The notes: generated from the sequence alone by a model not told the origin. 64,000 nucleotides of DNA from Okapia johnstoni (GCA_024291935.2 CM044309.1:98667628-98731627); one strand, 5' to 3'. Shown: positions 34,456 through 46,049, numbered from the stretch's first letter. Translations and numbers: made by a program.

Positions 34456-35202
34456 AATGTGAATTAAGTATGTCCACAAATTCTTTGACCCTCTTTCCTT
34501 TAACAGCTTGCATGTGCTCAGTCACTCAGTTGTGTCCGACTCTGTGACCCTGTGAACTGTAGCCCACCAGGCTCCTCTGTCCATGGGATTTTCCAGGAAA
34601 GAATACTGGAGCGGGTTACCATTTCCTTCTCTGGGGGATCTTCCTGACCCAGGGATCCAACTCGTATCTCCTGCATTGACAGGTGGATACTTTATCACTG
34701 AGCCACCTAGGAAGCCCTTCTTTTAAGAGGCGGAGCCTAATTTCATTTCTCTTGAATGAGGGGCAGATTTATTATTTTAACAAATAGAAGATAGACGATA
34801 AGGTGTGTTGACATCCAAGATGAAGATATAAACAGCACTGGGGCTTCTTTTTTCTCTCTGTCTTGGAGCACTCACTCCAGGGAACACCAGCTACCAGGCC
34901 CCAAAGACACTCGGTTGTTACCAGAAGATGTCCAAGTGGTGAGCACTAAAGCCTTCTGCAGACAACCAGTGTTCACTTGTCAGGGCTGAGCAGAGCCACC
35001 TCTGAATGGGGACATCCAGCTCCAGTCAAGCCCCAAACGAAAACATCCCTGACTGATGTGACTGAAACCTCTCTGTCAGAATCATCAAGCTAAACTCTCC
35101 CAGACTCCTGGCCCATGTAAGCAGTGTAATGAAAAGCATTTGTCGCTTTAAGTCACTATGTTTTAGGATCCTATTTACACAGCAGTAGAAAACTAATATG
35201 GC
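34456..35202 (+). mobile_element. Old LTR-like relic (MaLR/MLT1-like), split by a SINE
   Basis: The stretch after the SINE shows AGGCGGAGCCTAATTTCATT, CTTGGAGCACTCACTCCAGG and CCAGTCAAGCCCC. It closes with TTTAAGTCACTATGTTTTAG and CAGCAGTAGAAAACTAATA. This matches the layout of ancient mammalian MaLR solo LTRs. No retroviral coding sequence is present. Confidence 0.55.
34511..34717 (-). mobile_element. Bov-tA SINE
   Basis: Complete minus copy from CATGTGCTCAGTCACTC to CCACCTAGGAAGCCC, inserted in the LTR-like relic. Confidence 0.93.
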
Positions 35203-35800
35203 AGTCAAGAAAAGATTCTCTGGGAAGGTAACATTTGACCAGATGCTTGAATCAAATGAGGAAGAAATCATTAGGAATGTTTTGGGGAAACCATTTGAAG
35301 CAGTGAGAAAAAATCTATGTATATGCACAAACCTTGAGTATGTTTATTGCATTCAAGGAAAAGTAAGTTGTCCATTTAGCACAACAGAAACAGAGAAGAG
35401 AAGAATGGCAGAGGCTGAGGTTGGAAATTTGTATTCATTATAGAAGGCTTTGATCTCACTCTACCTGTAATATGGATCCCATGAACAGTTGTAAGCAGGG
35501 AGTGATTTACTGTGAAAAAGATCATGATGGGTGCCAGGTGGAGAACAGACTGAAGCAGAGCAAGAGTAGAATCATCAAGGTCACTTAGGAGGCTGCTTTA
35601 ATAACTGAGGTGAGATACAGTGGTGGCTTGGATGAGGGTGATAGGAGTGCAAGTGTGGGGCAAAGGCAGATTCAAGATTTGAAGATGAAACCAATAGGAC
35701 TTGCTGCTGGATTGGATCCCAGGGAAAGCAGTGATTTTAAGCTCCACTGTTTTCACTGGAAAGCATTTTGGAGGAAACCTGGATGGGAGTGTATTTGGCA
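35203..35800 (+). other. Likely ancient interspersed repeat, family not assigned
   Basis: Contains AACAGACTGAAGCAGAGCAA, TCACTTAGGAGGCTGCTTTA, GTGGTGGCTTGGATGAGGGT and GATTGGATCCCAGGG in the order of a widespread mammalian relic I cannot name. No gene is supported. Confidence 0.35.
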
Positions 35801-35804
35801 CATC

Positions 35805-35872
35805 TTTTCCCTTTTATTTTTTTAATTGAAGCATGCTGTGTTAGTTTCAGGTATACTGTAAAATTGTATGCA
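35805..35872 (-). mobile_element. L1 3' end remnant
   Basis: Short T-rich start followed by TTGAAGCATGCTGTGTTAGT and TTCAGGTATACTGTAAA, resembling the antisense L1 3' end. It abuts the next BovB. Confidence 0.5.
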
Positions 35873-35873
35873 G

Positions 35874-36424
35874 CCATGAAATTAAAAGACGCTTACTCCT
35901 TGGAAGGAAAGTTATGACCAACATAGATAGCGTATTAAAAAGCAGAGACATTACTTTGTCAACAAAGGTCCATCTAGTCAAGGCAATAGTTTTTCCAGTA
36001 GTCACATATGGATGTGAAAGTTGGACTGTAAAGAAAGCTGAGTGCAGAAGAATTGATGCTTTTGAATGTGGTGTTGGAGAAGACTCTTGAGAGTCCCTTG
36101 GACTGCAAGGAGATCCAACCAGTCCATCTTAAAGGAGATCAGTCCTGGGTGTTCACTGGAAGGCCAGATGTTGAAGCTGAAGCTTCAATACTTTGGCCAC
36201 CTGATGCAAAGAGTTGACTCATTTGAAAAGACCCTGATGCTGGGAAAGATTGAGGGCAGGAGGAGAAGGGGATGACAGAGGATGAGATGGTTGGATGGCA
36301 TCACCAATTCAATGGACATGAATTTGGGTGAACTCCGGGAGTTGGTGATGGACAGGGAGGCCTGGTGTGCTGCGGTTCATGGGGTCGCAAAGAGTCGGAC
36401 ACGACTGAGCAACTGAACTGAACA
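35874..36424 (+). mobile_element. BovB LINE 3' end
   Basis: About 550 bp, from GAAATTAAAAGACGCTTACT to the GAACTGAACA tail. A frame at 36066-36275 reads the C-terminal BovB sequence ([29 protein letters not shown]). It retains the segment that the 23413 copy lost. Noncoding overall. Confidence 0.93.
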
Positions 36425-36439
36425 TATATATATATATAT
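36425..36439. repeat. (TA)n tract
   Basis: Short pure TA run at the BovB tail. Confidence 0.9.
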
Positions 36440-36510
36440 ATGCACTAAGTCACTTCAGTTGTGTCTGACTCTCTGCAACCCCATGGACTGTAGCCCTCCA
36501 GACTCCTCTA
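36440..36510 (-). mobile_element. Bov-tA SINE, tail-side fragment
   Basis: GCACTAAGTCACTTCAGTTG to CTCCAGACTCCTCT; body and head absent. Confidence 0.8.
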
Positions 36511-36524
36511 GCATTTTAAGATTA

Positions 36525-36680
36525 AGATATATACACTGCTAAGTATAAAATGGATGACCAACAAGGACCTACTGTATATATATAGCACAGGGAACTATAC
36601 TCAATGTCTTATAATAACTTATAAGAGAAAAGAATCTGAAAAAGAATAATACACACACACACACACACACACACATATGA
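36525..36680 (+). mobile_element. Artiodactyl L1 3' end with (CA)n tail
   Basis: Sense orientation: GCTAAGTATAAAATGGATGA, GCACAGGGAACTATACTC, ATAATAACTTATAAGAG, closing with AATAATACACACACAC. The (CA)n lies at 36652-36674. A closely related copy is at 37275. Confidence 0.82.
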
Positions 36681-36683
36681 AAA

Positions 36684-36900
36684 AGAGAGTGAAAGTGTTA
36701 TTTGCTCAGTCGTGTCTGAGCTTTTGTGACCCCGTGGACTGTGGCCTACCAGGCTCCTCTCTCCATGGGATTCTCCAGGCAAGAATACTGGAATGGGTTG
36801 CCATGCCCTCCTCCAGGGGATCTTCCCAACCCAGGTATCAAACCTGCGTCTTTTAAATCTCCTGTATTGGCAGGTGGGTTCTTTATCACTAGTGCTACTT
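36684..36900 (-). mobile_element. Bov-tA SINE
   Basis: Tail GAGAGTGAAAGTGTTATTTG at left, head TTCTTTATCACTAGTGCTAC at right. The head meets an oppositely oriented SINE head. Confidence 0.9.
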
Positions 36901-36955
36901 GGCTCAGATGAGAAAAGAATCGGCCTGCAATTCAGGAGACCCAGGTTCCATTGTC
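36901..36955 (+). mobile_element. Bov-tA SINE head fragment
   Basis: GGCTCAGATGAGAAAAGAAT, then GGCCTGCAATTCAGGAGACC and CAGGTTCCATTG. Only the tRNA-like head survives, head-to-head with the preceding copy. Confidence 0.75.
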
Positions 36956-37274
36956 TTCCCCATTTCCAAAAACTGTCCCATTGAAGATATCATAGTTTCT
37001 AACTCTGAAGGAAGGATAAGCTACATTCACAGTGTTCTTCCTGACCCAGAGAGACCTAATGGTCTCACAGAGGACAAACACAAGAGAATCACTTAGGTAG
37101 TTAACATTTCTCTTCTCTTTTAATTTCACATTTTATAAGGGCAGTCCTCAGAGTGACAGATTTCATTTATCTCACCAGAAGATATAGTACAATATTCTTG
37201 GAAAGAGCAGAAAAAGTAAACAAAATGTGTATTTATTCTAATTTACTCTTATATTTCAATTCTTTCCCCAGAAA

Positions 37275-37572
37275 GTCCAAGGAAGAAATCATGCCAGAAA
37301 TAGACTCACAGAGAGAGGAAAACAAATTTATGGTTACCAAAGGGGAAAGGAGGGGAGGGATGAACTTGCAGTTTGAGATTGACATATGCACACTGCTAAG
37401 TATAAAATAGATAACCAACAAGGGTCTACTATATAGCACAGGGAACTATACTCAATGTCTTATAATAACTTATAAGAGAAAATAAGCTGAAAAAGAATAC
37501 GCACACACACATATATATATATATATTTATATATATTTATATATATATGCACACCGATATATGAAATATATA
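37275..37572 (+). mobile_element. Artiodactyl L1 3' end with CA/TA tail
   Basis: AAGAAATCATGCCAGAAATA, TTTATGGTTACCAAAGGGG, ATAGATAACCAACAAGGG, AGCACAGGGAACTATACTC, then (CA)n and (TA)n at 37499-37550. It is longer at its 5' side than the copy at 36525. Confidence 0.83.
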
Positions 37573-38189
37573 CTTAGTGTGCTATGGCAGTTGTTTGAAA
37601 CATGCCCAGTATCCCAGAGTAGAACCAGCTGTGCAAGGTGGCTACTGAGAATAAGAATCTGGCCACCATGCCATTCCACAGCCATTAATAACTGCATCCA
37701 AATGCAGTTAATCTTAAAAATTAACAAAAAATCTAACCACTTGGACCAGAGTAAGTAACGTGGACCAGATGAGAGGAAGTGTGACACAAGTGTTGCCTGA
37801 TCAAGCTTTTTCGATGTTTTTGGAGAGTCCTGAGTAGACTTGAACAAGAAATATTCATGATCACCTGTCATCTGTTTTGATTTTGTAGGCAAAATCTATT
37901 AAGATTTTATTCTTAAAAATAGCACATAGGCATCTCAGAAGTTCATGGTCCATGTTCTCTGTTCCTAATTCTTTCTCTTCCTTATTCCGAAGAGAAGAAA
38001 ATTTCCCTGATGGTCAAGTCTGATACCAGGTTGAGATGCCAGAAGACTCCTCAGATAAGAAAGAACATTCAGAACAAAAACCAAGCCACTAGGAATCCAG
38101 GAGATCAAATCATAGGTTCTCCTCTACTCTCAGCATTTGCCAGCATGTCTACAACTCTTATATGTGTCCTTTGCCATTAGGACTGTGGA
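37573..38189. other. Unique DNA, nothing recognised
   Basis: A 121-aa minus frame (37892-37527) overlaps the AT tract and shows no family features. Confidence 0.4.
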
Positions 38190-38585
38190 TGTATAGTCTA
38201 TGTCATATCTTTTCAGCATGTGAGTGTTGTATTTCCTCATTCTCTTTGAAATTAGCCATGGTCATGTGACTTGCTTTAGCCAGTGAAAGGTAATCTGAAG
38301 TGACATTTATTTCTTCCAGACAGAAGCTTTAGGAGCCAGTGTATAATTACCACATTCCCTTTTCCTCCCTCCTGGTTATTATAAAAGCACATGTCAAGAT
38401 AGATCGTCTTTCAGCCTGAGTCCCTAGGTGATTACAGTGAGTGGGGGCCCTCCATCCCTTATCCCGTCCTCCTGCCCAGGTGACATGAGCAAATATAAGC
38501 CTTTGTTGAGTTTATGACTTGAGAGTTGAGGGTTGTTTGTTGCTGCAGCAAAACCTAGACTATCCTGATGGATACAGTCCCCAAA
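38190..38585 (+). mobile_element. Possible ancient LTR-like relic
   Basis: CATGTGACTTGCTTTAGCCA and GTGAAAGGTAATCTGAAGTG near the left, and GAGCAAATATAAGCCTTTGT with GCTGCAGCAAAACCTAGAC at the right, resemble old mammalian LTR layouts. Family uncertain. Confidence 0.4.
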
Positions 38586-39465
38586 CTATACACACACATT
38601 TAACACTACGCAGATGGAAAGGACATTAGAAATGGTGAAATCTGAGATCAGGTTTCAAAGTATCCTAAACTGAACCTCAGATGACCAAGGGGCTTCAAGG
38701 AATAAAGAAGCAATTAGTCTACACTCATCTGTTCACATTCATGCACTGACCTCAAGAAGAGCTGCCTGGTCCTCTTGGTTACCAGAGAAGCCTGGAGAGA
38801 ATTCCCCCAGCAGTGCTTCATCCCACACTGAGGGTAGGTTTTAATAAAAACAACAGGACTCAGGCACCAGTTGCCAAATAAAAGTCTCCTGATTTTTCTG
38901 ACATGAAGCAGGCTCTGTCATATTTAACAGAGGTGGACAGAGCCTCCTATGCCTTTGCATTCGTCATGGTGAGAGTGATAGCCTTTCCATGCTGCTGACA
39001 TTGCTGGTTTTTGTCATGTGTAAAGCATACAGATCTGTGAGCTAACTACCTCTCCTCCCTCAAAGGTTTAATTAAGTAAATCACATGCCATGGCCCTCTT
39101 TCTATCTGTTTGATTAGTGTGCAGTGAAAAATTTATTGTTGCCAAGCCTCAGAGTGATTTATTTTTTTCTCCAGGGACTGTAGAGTACTGTTTCCTCATA
39201 TTCAGTTCTTTGTTGGGGGTGATGGTGGTGTGTATTTCATGCAATGAGAAACAAATGGCTTGTGAAGCCTAAACACACAGTGGTTTCCTGTCTTGTTCAA
39301 AGTCAGAATATCATTGTCTTGTTCATCACTGGGAACGAGGTACCCATAGAGTTTTCACACCAAAAAATATTTGTGTTTTTTCTCTGTTCCAAAGAGATGC
39401 AATCATATGGTAAATACATGTGCTAACTCCAAACCTCAGCTTTTAGGGCTGCTACCTACATGCTC
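38586..39465. other. Unique DNA, nothing recognised
   Basis: No repeat or coding signal. A 60-aa frame at 39244 has no features. Confidence 0.4.
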
Positions 39466-39469
39466 TTGA

Positions 39470-39622
39470 TTTTGAACGTGTTATTTAAACTTCAGTTTCA
39501 TCAGTTATACAATAGAATGATAGTCTCTATTTCATAAAGTTGTGAGGATTATATGTTAAAGCATATAAAGTGCCAAGCGCAGTGCCTAGAATATTATAAG
39601 TATGAAATAAGTGTTAACATTT
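39470..39622 (+). mobile_element. MIR SINE relic
   Basis: Clear MIR 3' half: AACTTCAGTTTCATCAGTTA, GTTGTGAGGATTATATGTTA, AAAGTGCCAAGCGCAGTGCC, then ATAAGTGTTAACA. Confidence 0.8.
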
Positions 39623-40130
39623 ATTCTTTTATATTTAACTTATTGTTCCCCTGAAGGAAATTTGCTAATCACATGTGTTATATATCTACTTAATGTAGAA
39701 AAAGAGAAAAAGTAGATTGAGGATAATAGTATCTGCCCTCACATATTTTTCAAAGTGAAAATAAAAATATACATATTCTTTAATGCTCTAGATATATAGT
39801 AGTATATGTACTTATTTACATGATTGTATCCCTTTGATGCTAACAAGAAAGATACATATTTGAGGTCGGAGATCATAGTTTTTCACATTTGCAAGCCCTG
39901 CATTTACCTAATAGTACACGCATGATAAAGCAGCTCTTCATTTTCTAAAAAAAGAATAAATGAATGACTCCCTCCTTTATTGTTTACATTTTTAATTTCC
40001 TTTGCAATAGTACTCCTCTGTGTCCTCAACTGAATTTCAGAAGTATTCTCAAATTTAACTGCTCATGATTACAAGAACTTGATAAACACACAGATTCTTT
40101 GGCTCTACCTAGTCAGGATTTGACTTAGTG
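39623..40130. other. Unique AT-rich DNA
   Basis: Nothing recognised. Confidence 0.4.
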
Positions 40131-40143
40131 TGACTGGGATAGA

Positions 40144-40366
40144 GCTTCCCTGATGGCTCAGTGGGTAAAGAGTCCGTCTGCAATGCAGGAGACACAGGCA
40201 ATGCAGTTTAGATCCCTGGGTTGGGGAGCTCCCCTGGAGAAGGAAATGGCAACCCACTCCAGTGTTTTTGCCTGGAGAGTCCCATGGACAAGAGGAGCCT
40301 GGCGGGCTACAGTCCAAAGGGTTGCAAAGAGTTGGACGTGACTAAGCAACTAATCACTCATGCACA
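40144..40366 (+). mobile_element. Bov-tA SINE with target-site duplication
   Basis: Direct repeats TGACTGGGATAGA at 40131-40143 and 40367-40379. The head contains an extra CAATGCAGTTT-like duplication before the B-box, which reads TAGATCCC. Confidence 0.94.
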
Positions 40367-40379
40367 TGACTGGGATAGA

Positions 40380-41435
40380 ACCCAGGAATGGGTATATTTT
40401 GTAAGCTTCTTAGGCTTAACAAGGCCATTTGTTAGTTTCAGCAATCATCCTTCTCAGGTCTCTTTCAAATCCAATAATGTATGAGGCAAGCCTGAGCTGA
40501 AAATCAATTGAGATGGGCGAAAGTTTTAGATATAGCTGGTCCAGATGGTTATATCAGAATCAAAAATCTGTATCATCTTTTCTCTTTTATAACTTCCTAC
40601 AACAAGTTCTCAGATAAAATCAGAGTAGGTAACCCCAAGAGTCCCTCAGGCATGCTTTTTTTTCCCTGTTCAAATAACATTTTAAGGAGAGAGCTATGTG
40701 TTTCACTTAATGTTTTCTATATAAATTATGACCGAGCTAAAAACAGTTCTAAAAATTAAGCAATCCCACCACATAGCAGAAAAGAGAACACTTTGGATAG
40801 TAAAAAGGTTATTTAGATGGCTCAAGTCACCAATGGTTTATCCTTCCACTAAAAAAAAATATAATAAATGCATAGATTCAGACATTTGCCAACTTTCAGT
40901 ATTTGAAAGGCTGTAAATAACAAAGCAAACATTTCCTTTGACACATGATTCATAACAATCTGCACCCAGATCCCTTGTTGCCCCAACTTCTAATTCTCCA
41001 CTTTTCCAAGCTAAAATAGTTAATCAAATCTGGACAGAGTAGGTGGCAGAGTGATATAAGTTACGAGTTCATAACCAGCAATAAAACTAAGTCATTGCAA
41101 TTGAGTTATTAAAAATGTTTGACCCCACAGAGATCATCCAAAGTCAAACAGATGACATGTTACAATTGAAAGGAAAGGTGAAAACAAATACATACTATGA
41201 TCCACTTTACTCTAAAGAACAATAGCCTGTTAAATCTATGTCTTTCAGAAATAGTGACCTCTTGATAAGCAAGTGGTAAAATCATCAAGCTTATCTAAAA
41301 TATATCATCCTTTGTTCAACCTCTTACTGGTTTTATTAAAGGTTCTAACTATTTTATTTATGTGTGTGTGTGTGTTTTCTAACTCCTCATTAGAACTGAG
41401 CTTCTTAAGCATAAGGAGAACCTTCTTCATTACTT
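40380..41435. other. Unique AT-rich DNA
   Basis: No repeats recognised apart from a short (TG)n at 41361-41374. Small frames are unsupported. Confidence 0.4.
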
Positions 41436-41515
41436 TGCCCCCATCTTTGAGTACAGTACTTTGAGTATAGCACATGATAAGTAGCCAATAAACATTTGTT
41501 GAAAGAATGCATATA
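41436..41515 (+). mobile_element. L2/MIR-type 3' end relic
   Basis: Ends with ATAGCACATGATAAGTAGCC and AATAAACATTTGTTGAAAGA, a diverged form of the L2-type 3' end. Confidence 0.5.
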
Positions 41516-41534
41516 CCATATTTTGGATACAGTT

Positions 41535-41670
41535 ACGTTACTAGCACTGTACTAGTCATGCAGAGATATTTTATTATTCCAATGACTCTGCGAAATAAGC
41601 ATTCACTTTATTTTAGAGGAGAGGAAATTATAATTCAACTGGATGCAATTTGTTCAAAATCTCCTGACTT
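41535..41670 (-). mobile_element. MIR SINE relic
   Basis: Antisense order GCACTGTACTAGTCATGC, TTATTATTCCAATGACTCTG, TTTTAGAGGAGAGGAAATTA. Confidence 0.6.
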
Positions 41671-42489
41671 CCAGTCCAATGTACTTCCCCCAAAGTTTCC
41701 CCACCTAATAAAAACACTTGATATACAACCGTCATTTCAAAATCCCAAAGCTCTTTTTAAAGCATTTGTGAATCCAGTTCTAACCTAGAAATGAGCACTA
41801 TTTCAAGCCAACAACATATCATAAAATTTAAACTGAAACAGATATTAATGTAGTTGGTTCTGTTTTATTGAATCACATAGTAAAAGTAGAAAGTATCGAT
41901 ATAAAATCTATAGGAAAATGAAACTCTAAGTATTATTAACCAGTCAAGATTTTACATTAGTCCTAGAGTTCACAGTTAGTCCTAGTTCACAGTTGGGGAA
42001 TCTAACAGGTCAACTGCCAAATAAAAGCTCTGGTTTTCTGGGCGTGGGAAAGCAGAAGCCAGTTAGAGTCATGTTACCCCTTGATTTCCAGCTGAATCCC
42101 TTGATGGTCCACCATCCTCATGTCACCATGAGTGAAATTCTTGACTCTTTGACCTTCTGGAAGACTTCTGCAAATTTCCTGGACTACATTTGCCCTTAGT
42201 CACCTTTGATTTGGTTTCTATTTTCCACTTGGAAAGTAAGAATGAGAAACCAATAAGTTAAAATTGAATAGATTTTCATTATTCAAAGTATCTCAACCAC
42301 ATCTAGTAATTTTCTTTACTAGAAAAACAGTCCTCTCATCTCTCTCACAACCTCTGCTCTCTCTTCTCATAAATTTCTGTTTATCTTTCACTCAGAGTTT
42401 ATACTTTTATTGGTGGTATTATTTTCTCCTCACTTTTCTTCCATATTCTAGAAACACCAATAACAATAACAAGGAAAATAATAATATCT
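41671..42489. other. Unique DNA, nothing recognised
   Basis: Short frames at 41993 and 42264 have no recognisable features. Confidence 0.4.
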
Positions 42490-42645
42490 AACATTCATAT
42501 CACTTTTAGCATGTGCCTGGCACTGTGAAAAGTGCTTGAAATGAATGAATACCCTCAGTTGTTGCCCTAATGATCTGTGAAGTAGATACTGTCATTAACT
42601 CCATTTATATAGAAAGAAATAGACACAGAGGATTACTTTTCCAAG
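42490..42645 (-). mobile_element. MIR SINE relic
   Basis: Antisense order GCATGTGCCTGGCACTGTGA, TGATCTGTGAAGTAGATACT, ATAGACACAGAGGATTACT. Confidence 0.7.
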
Positions 42646-42847
42646 TAAGCTACCCTATCTAATGCTTTATCTCAAGGTAATGACCTAAAGTAGGCTATTT
42701 CTACAATAAAATCTGATGACAGCTAATTAAAAAATCATTTATCATTCCGCTCTTCCCAGTATATTTTGCTACCTAGTCTTGACAAGTCTTTTTCAGCCAT
42801 GGTCCCAGAAACAGAAAAATAACCAGCCCTATACAATTGAGCCTTGC

Positions 42848-43044
42848 TGTTCCTTGTTGCTGTCATCGTTCAGTTGGGAAGTCACACCCAACTCTTTGTG
42901 ACCCCATCGACTGCAGCACACGAGGCTTCCCTGTCCTTCACTATCTCCTGGAGTTTGCTCAAACTCATGTCCACTGAGTTGGTGATGCCATCCAACCATC
43001 TCATCCTCTGTCGCCCCCTTCTCCTCCTGCCCTCAATCTTTCCC
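42848..43044 (-). mobile_element. BovB LINE 3' end
   Basis: About 200 bp: CACCCAACTCTTTGTGACCC, CTGGAGTTTGCTCAAACTC, GATGCCATCCAACCATCTC, CCCCCTTCTCCTCCTGCCC. The minus frame 43076-42882 is the BovB C-terminus, not a gene. Confidence 0.9.
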
Positions 43045-43139
43045 TTCCTGGACAGCCTCAATTTCTCAGTGTGCACAGGTTAAGATGGAGAGAGCCTTGG
43101 TCTGGCTCTTCATCTGTAAGATGAAGATTCAAATATTCT

Positions 43140-43600
43140 CTTCTCTCGAAGAGTCTGTATCCTTTAAACATTCATTGTTCCCGCCACACAAAGCTGTTAA
43201 ATCCTTCACAACATCCTTTTAAAATTCACAAAGCCACCCGTGCTTATATTATTTTTCCATCCTGGAATGTTTTTTATCCACTGAAAGCTTCCTTCACTCT
43301 TCACATTCAACTTCCATGCTACCATATTTTCTCCCAAATCTTCCTAAAATCACTACAGAGCTAGTGTATTAGTATTATCCCTTCTTCTACAATTCTCTCC
43401 ACTGCTATTACTTATTTTGGTTGTGCAACATTGCTATTTATCAATACTTATCTCAGTTTCTTCATACAGTCATGGAAATTATATGTCCTTGCAGATAGGG
43501 ACAGAACTTTCCTCAGTTCTCTTTCCCATATATTACCAAACTCATCATTTGTACCTAACTGCATCCAAAACATTTGATTCATTAAGTAAATAGGCCAAAT
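43140..43600 (+). mobile_element. L2 LINE 3' region relic
   Basis: Order resembles L2: CTTCCATGCTACCATATTTT, TGTCCTTGCAGATAGGGACA, CCTCAGTTCTCTTTCCCATA, AACATTTGATTCATTAAGT. Diverged. Confidence 0.5.
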
Positions 43601-44074
43601 TATCCAGAAGCAGAATCTTTCCTTTTCTGATCCTCAAACCTGATATCCAGAAACTCTACCATCTAGGCTGCTCAAGGATAAAATACTTGGCTCAATCAAC
43701 TGAATGACTTCAAATAAGCTACTATTCCAAGAGACTTTCTAGAAAACCTGCATGTTAGGGGCTATGGCTATTGACAGAACAAAGCAGAGTGTTTTCTGCC
43801 AAACTGTGCTGACCACAGTTCACTGATTCTGAAAAACATCAATGCTTAGTGTTTTTTGGCCACTTTTCTTCATTCACAATTGCATTTCATTTACTTAAGA
43901 TAGAGTCCACATCAAGAAGCTGTTAATTTGCATGACCTTTTGAGCAGGGCATAGCTGTGGGTTGTTTTTGAAAACTGCATCCTAAATAAGATCTCAGGAT
44001 CACACCTAAGGAGAAGGGTGCATTCTACTACTCTGTTTGTGGCAGAAATATTCATCTCAGTTTGCCAGCTGATT
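43601..44074. other. Unique DNA, nothing recognised
   Basis: No repeat or coding signal. Confidence 0.4.
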
Positions 44075-44400
44075 TCCTCTATTGCCAGTGCATGGGGAGA
44101 ATATATTTCTCAACCTCTGTTGTAATTGGGCTGCGGACACGTGACTGAGTTCTGCTCAATGGCAGCAGCTGATGTCACCTCTTCCACCACAGCTCTCTAC
44201 AAGTATTCCAGGCAATCCTTCAGCAGCCTTTTCCAGCTGCTGCAGTCTGGGGAGATGAACACACATATGGTATAGTTACAAGATGGAGGAATTTCATTTG
44301 TCATGCCTTGGACTTGGTGTGATGGGGAAATAAACTTATATTGTATTAAGCCATTGGGATTTTGGAATTTATATTGCAGAATAGCCAAGTTTCATGAGAT
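44075..44400 (+). mobile_element. Possible ancient LTR-like relic
   Basis: GGACACGTGACTGAGTTCTG at left. At right GGGGAAATAAACTTATATTG and AAGCCATTGGGATTTTGGAA, a polyadenylation-like end common to old mammalian LTRs. Confidence 0.4.
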
Positions 44401-44503
44401 TAACTGATGGAAAACATCGGCACATTTAAGGAGAGCCGTCACTCTATAAGTGTTGGCTTCCCTGGAAGAGCCACGAGTTTAGCTATGAAGAATCCATGAC
44501 ACA

Positions 44504-44717
44504 TGGGTTTCCCTGGTGGCTCAGTGGTAGAGAACCGACCTGTCAATGAGATGGGTGTTTGATTCCTGGGTCAGGAAGATCTCCTGGAGAAGGAAATGGC
44601 AACCCACTTCCAGTATTCTTGCCTGGAAAATTCCGTGGACAGAGGAACCTGGTGGGCTGCAGTCCATGGGGTCACTATAAAGTTGGACATGATTTAGCAG
44701 CTAAACAACAACAGCAG
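44504..44717 (+). mobile_element. Bov-tA SINE with target-site duplication
   Basis: Direct repeats CCATGACACA at 44494-44503 and 44718-44727. Tail ACAACAACAGCAG. Confidence 0.94.
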
Positions 44718-44924
44718 CCATGACACACAGCCTACAACATCAGAGCCATTTTCATGGCCCATGTGAGCTCGGACGATCTGATTATCTAGGATGGCTCTTT
44801 GCCTTTCTTTACTGAGGTAAGAATCCTAAGAGTCCCGGGAAACTTATCTAGCTCAGGTGTTAAGACTCCCAAGAAATTTTCTTGATCCTTTTTTCCAGAT
44901 AAGATGCCTCTCTTATGTATCTCT

Positions 44925-45130
44925 TGGATACATAATATGTGTATGTATGTGATATGGGGCTCAGCTGGTAAAGAATCCGCCTGCAATGTGGGAGACCCGG
45001 GTTCAATCCCTTTGTTTGGAAGATCCCCTGGAGAAGGGAACAGCTACCCATTCTGGCCTGGAGAATTCCATGGACCGTATAGTCCATGGGGTCACAAAGA
45101 GTTGGACATGACTGAGTGACTTTCACTTCA
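44925..45130 (+). mobile_element. Bov-tA SINE with extra 5' sequence
   Basis: Direct repeats CTTATGTATCTCT at 44912-44924 and 45131-45143. SINE homology starts only at GGGGCTCAGCTGG, about 44956. The first 31 bases after the left repeat (TGGATACATAATATG...) are not SINE, and the usual CTTCCCTGGTG is missing. Confidence 0.9.
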
Positions 45131-45214
45131 CTTATGTATCTCTAGTGTGGATGTGTTTTTTATCATTTTAATATTCATGCTATTATTATTGTTTATTTGC
45201 TCCCTCCCCAAACC

Positions 45215-45325
45215 TCAGTTAAGAGTTCCTTGAAGATAAATAATGTGGTTTTATTCCTTTTTGTTTTCCCAGTGCCAAGCACAATGCTTTTCATACAGTG
45301 TTTGATAAGTCTTTGTGAAAGGAAG
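45215..45325 (+). mobile_element. L2 LINE 3' end relic
   Basis: AGTTCCTTGAAGATAAATAA, TTTTCCCAGTGCCAAGCACA and AGTGTTTGATAAGTCTTTGT match the L2 end in order. Confidence 0.6.
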
Positions 45326-45819
45326 AAAAGAATAGAGAAAACACGCTTAAACAAAATATCCAAACACAAAGATGGCTTTCCAAGCAGATCTATAGGGAGT
45401 GATTCCCTCAACCCAACTGTGCTTTATGAGTGTTTGTAATAATAAGGCCCGTATCTCCCCATGCAGGAAGGAGAATCTGATGCATTATCTTCCTGTTTCC
45501 ACCTCTTACATCATTGTCTCAGTATGCGGGTACAGAGGAGTGTGGGGAATCTAAGGACAGTGCACAATGCAGCTCACAGGAGACTACCGACAACCACACT
45601 TAGGAAAGAGCATGAGTTGAATCACTAAACAAAACTATGGTTCCTGTCGCTTCTCAACTATAGGGACAACTGACTGTGTTAGTTAAAGCATATGTTAGTA
45701 GCATCACTTGAGTTTTGTCCAGGTTCTTAAAGTCATGACTGTAGCTTGTTCAAAGTCCTAAAACGAAGTGTAATGAACATCGGGCTTATAAGAGAGAAGT
45801 CTGGGATTTGTTGGGAGAT
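45326..45819. other. Unique DNA, nothing recognised
   Basis: No repeat or credible coding frame. Confidence 0.4.
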
Positions 45820-45833
45820 TTAGTCTCTTTGGG

Positions 45834-46049
45834 GGCTTCCATGGTGTCTCAGATTGTAAAGAGTCTGCCTGCGATGCAGAAGACCCGGGTTCAATCCCTA
45901 AGTCGGGCAGATCCCCTAGAGAAGGGAATGGCTACCCACTCCAGTATTCTTGCCTGGGGAACCCCATGGACAAAGGAGTCTGGCAGGCTATAGTCCATGG
46001 GGCCTCAAAGAGTCGATACAGACTGAGTGACTAACATTTGCATTTTCAC
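45834..46049 (+). mobile_element. Bov-tA SINE with target-site duplication
   Basis: Flanks 45820-45833 (TTAGTCTCTTTGGG) and 46050-46063 (TTAGTCTCTCTGGG) match at 13 of 14. The right flank continues into a weak MIR-like stretch (GTTTTTCACCTACAAAGTTA). Confidence 0.94.

Noticed and set aside
44455..44480. GGCTTCCCTGGAAGAGCCAC as another SINE head
   Set aside because: Only about 11 bases match a SINE head and nothing follows; likely chance.
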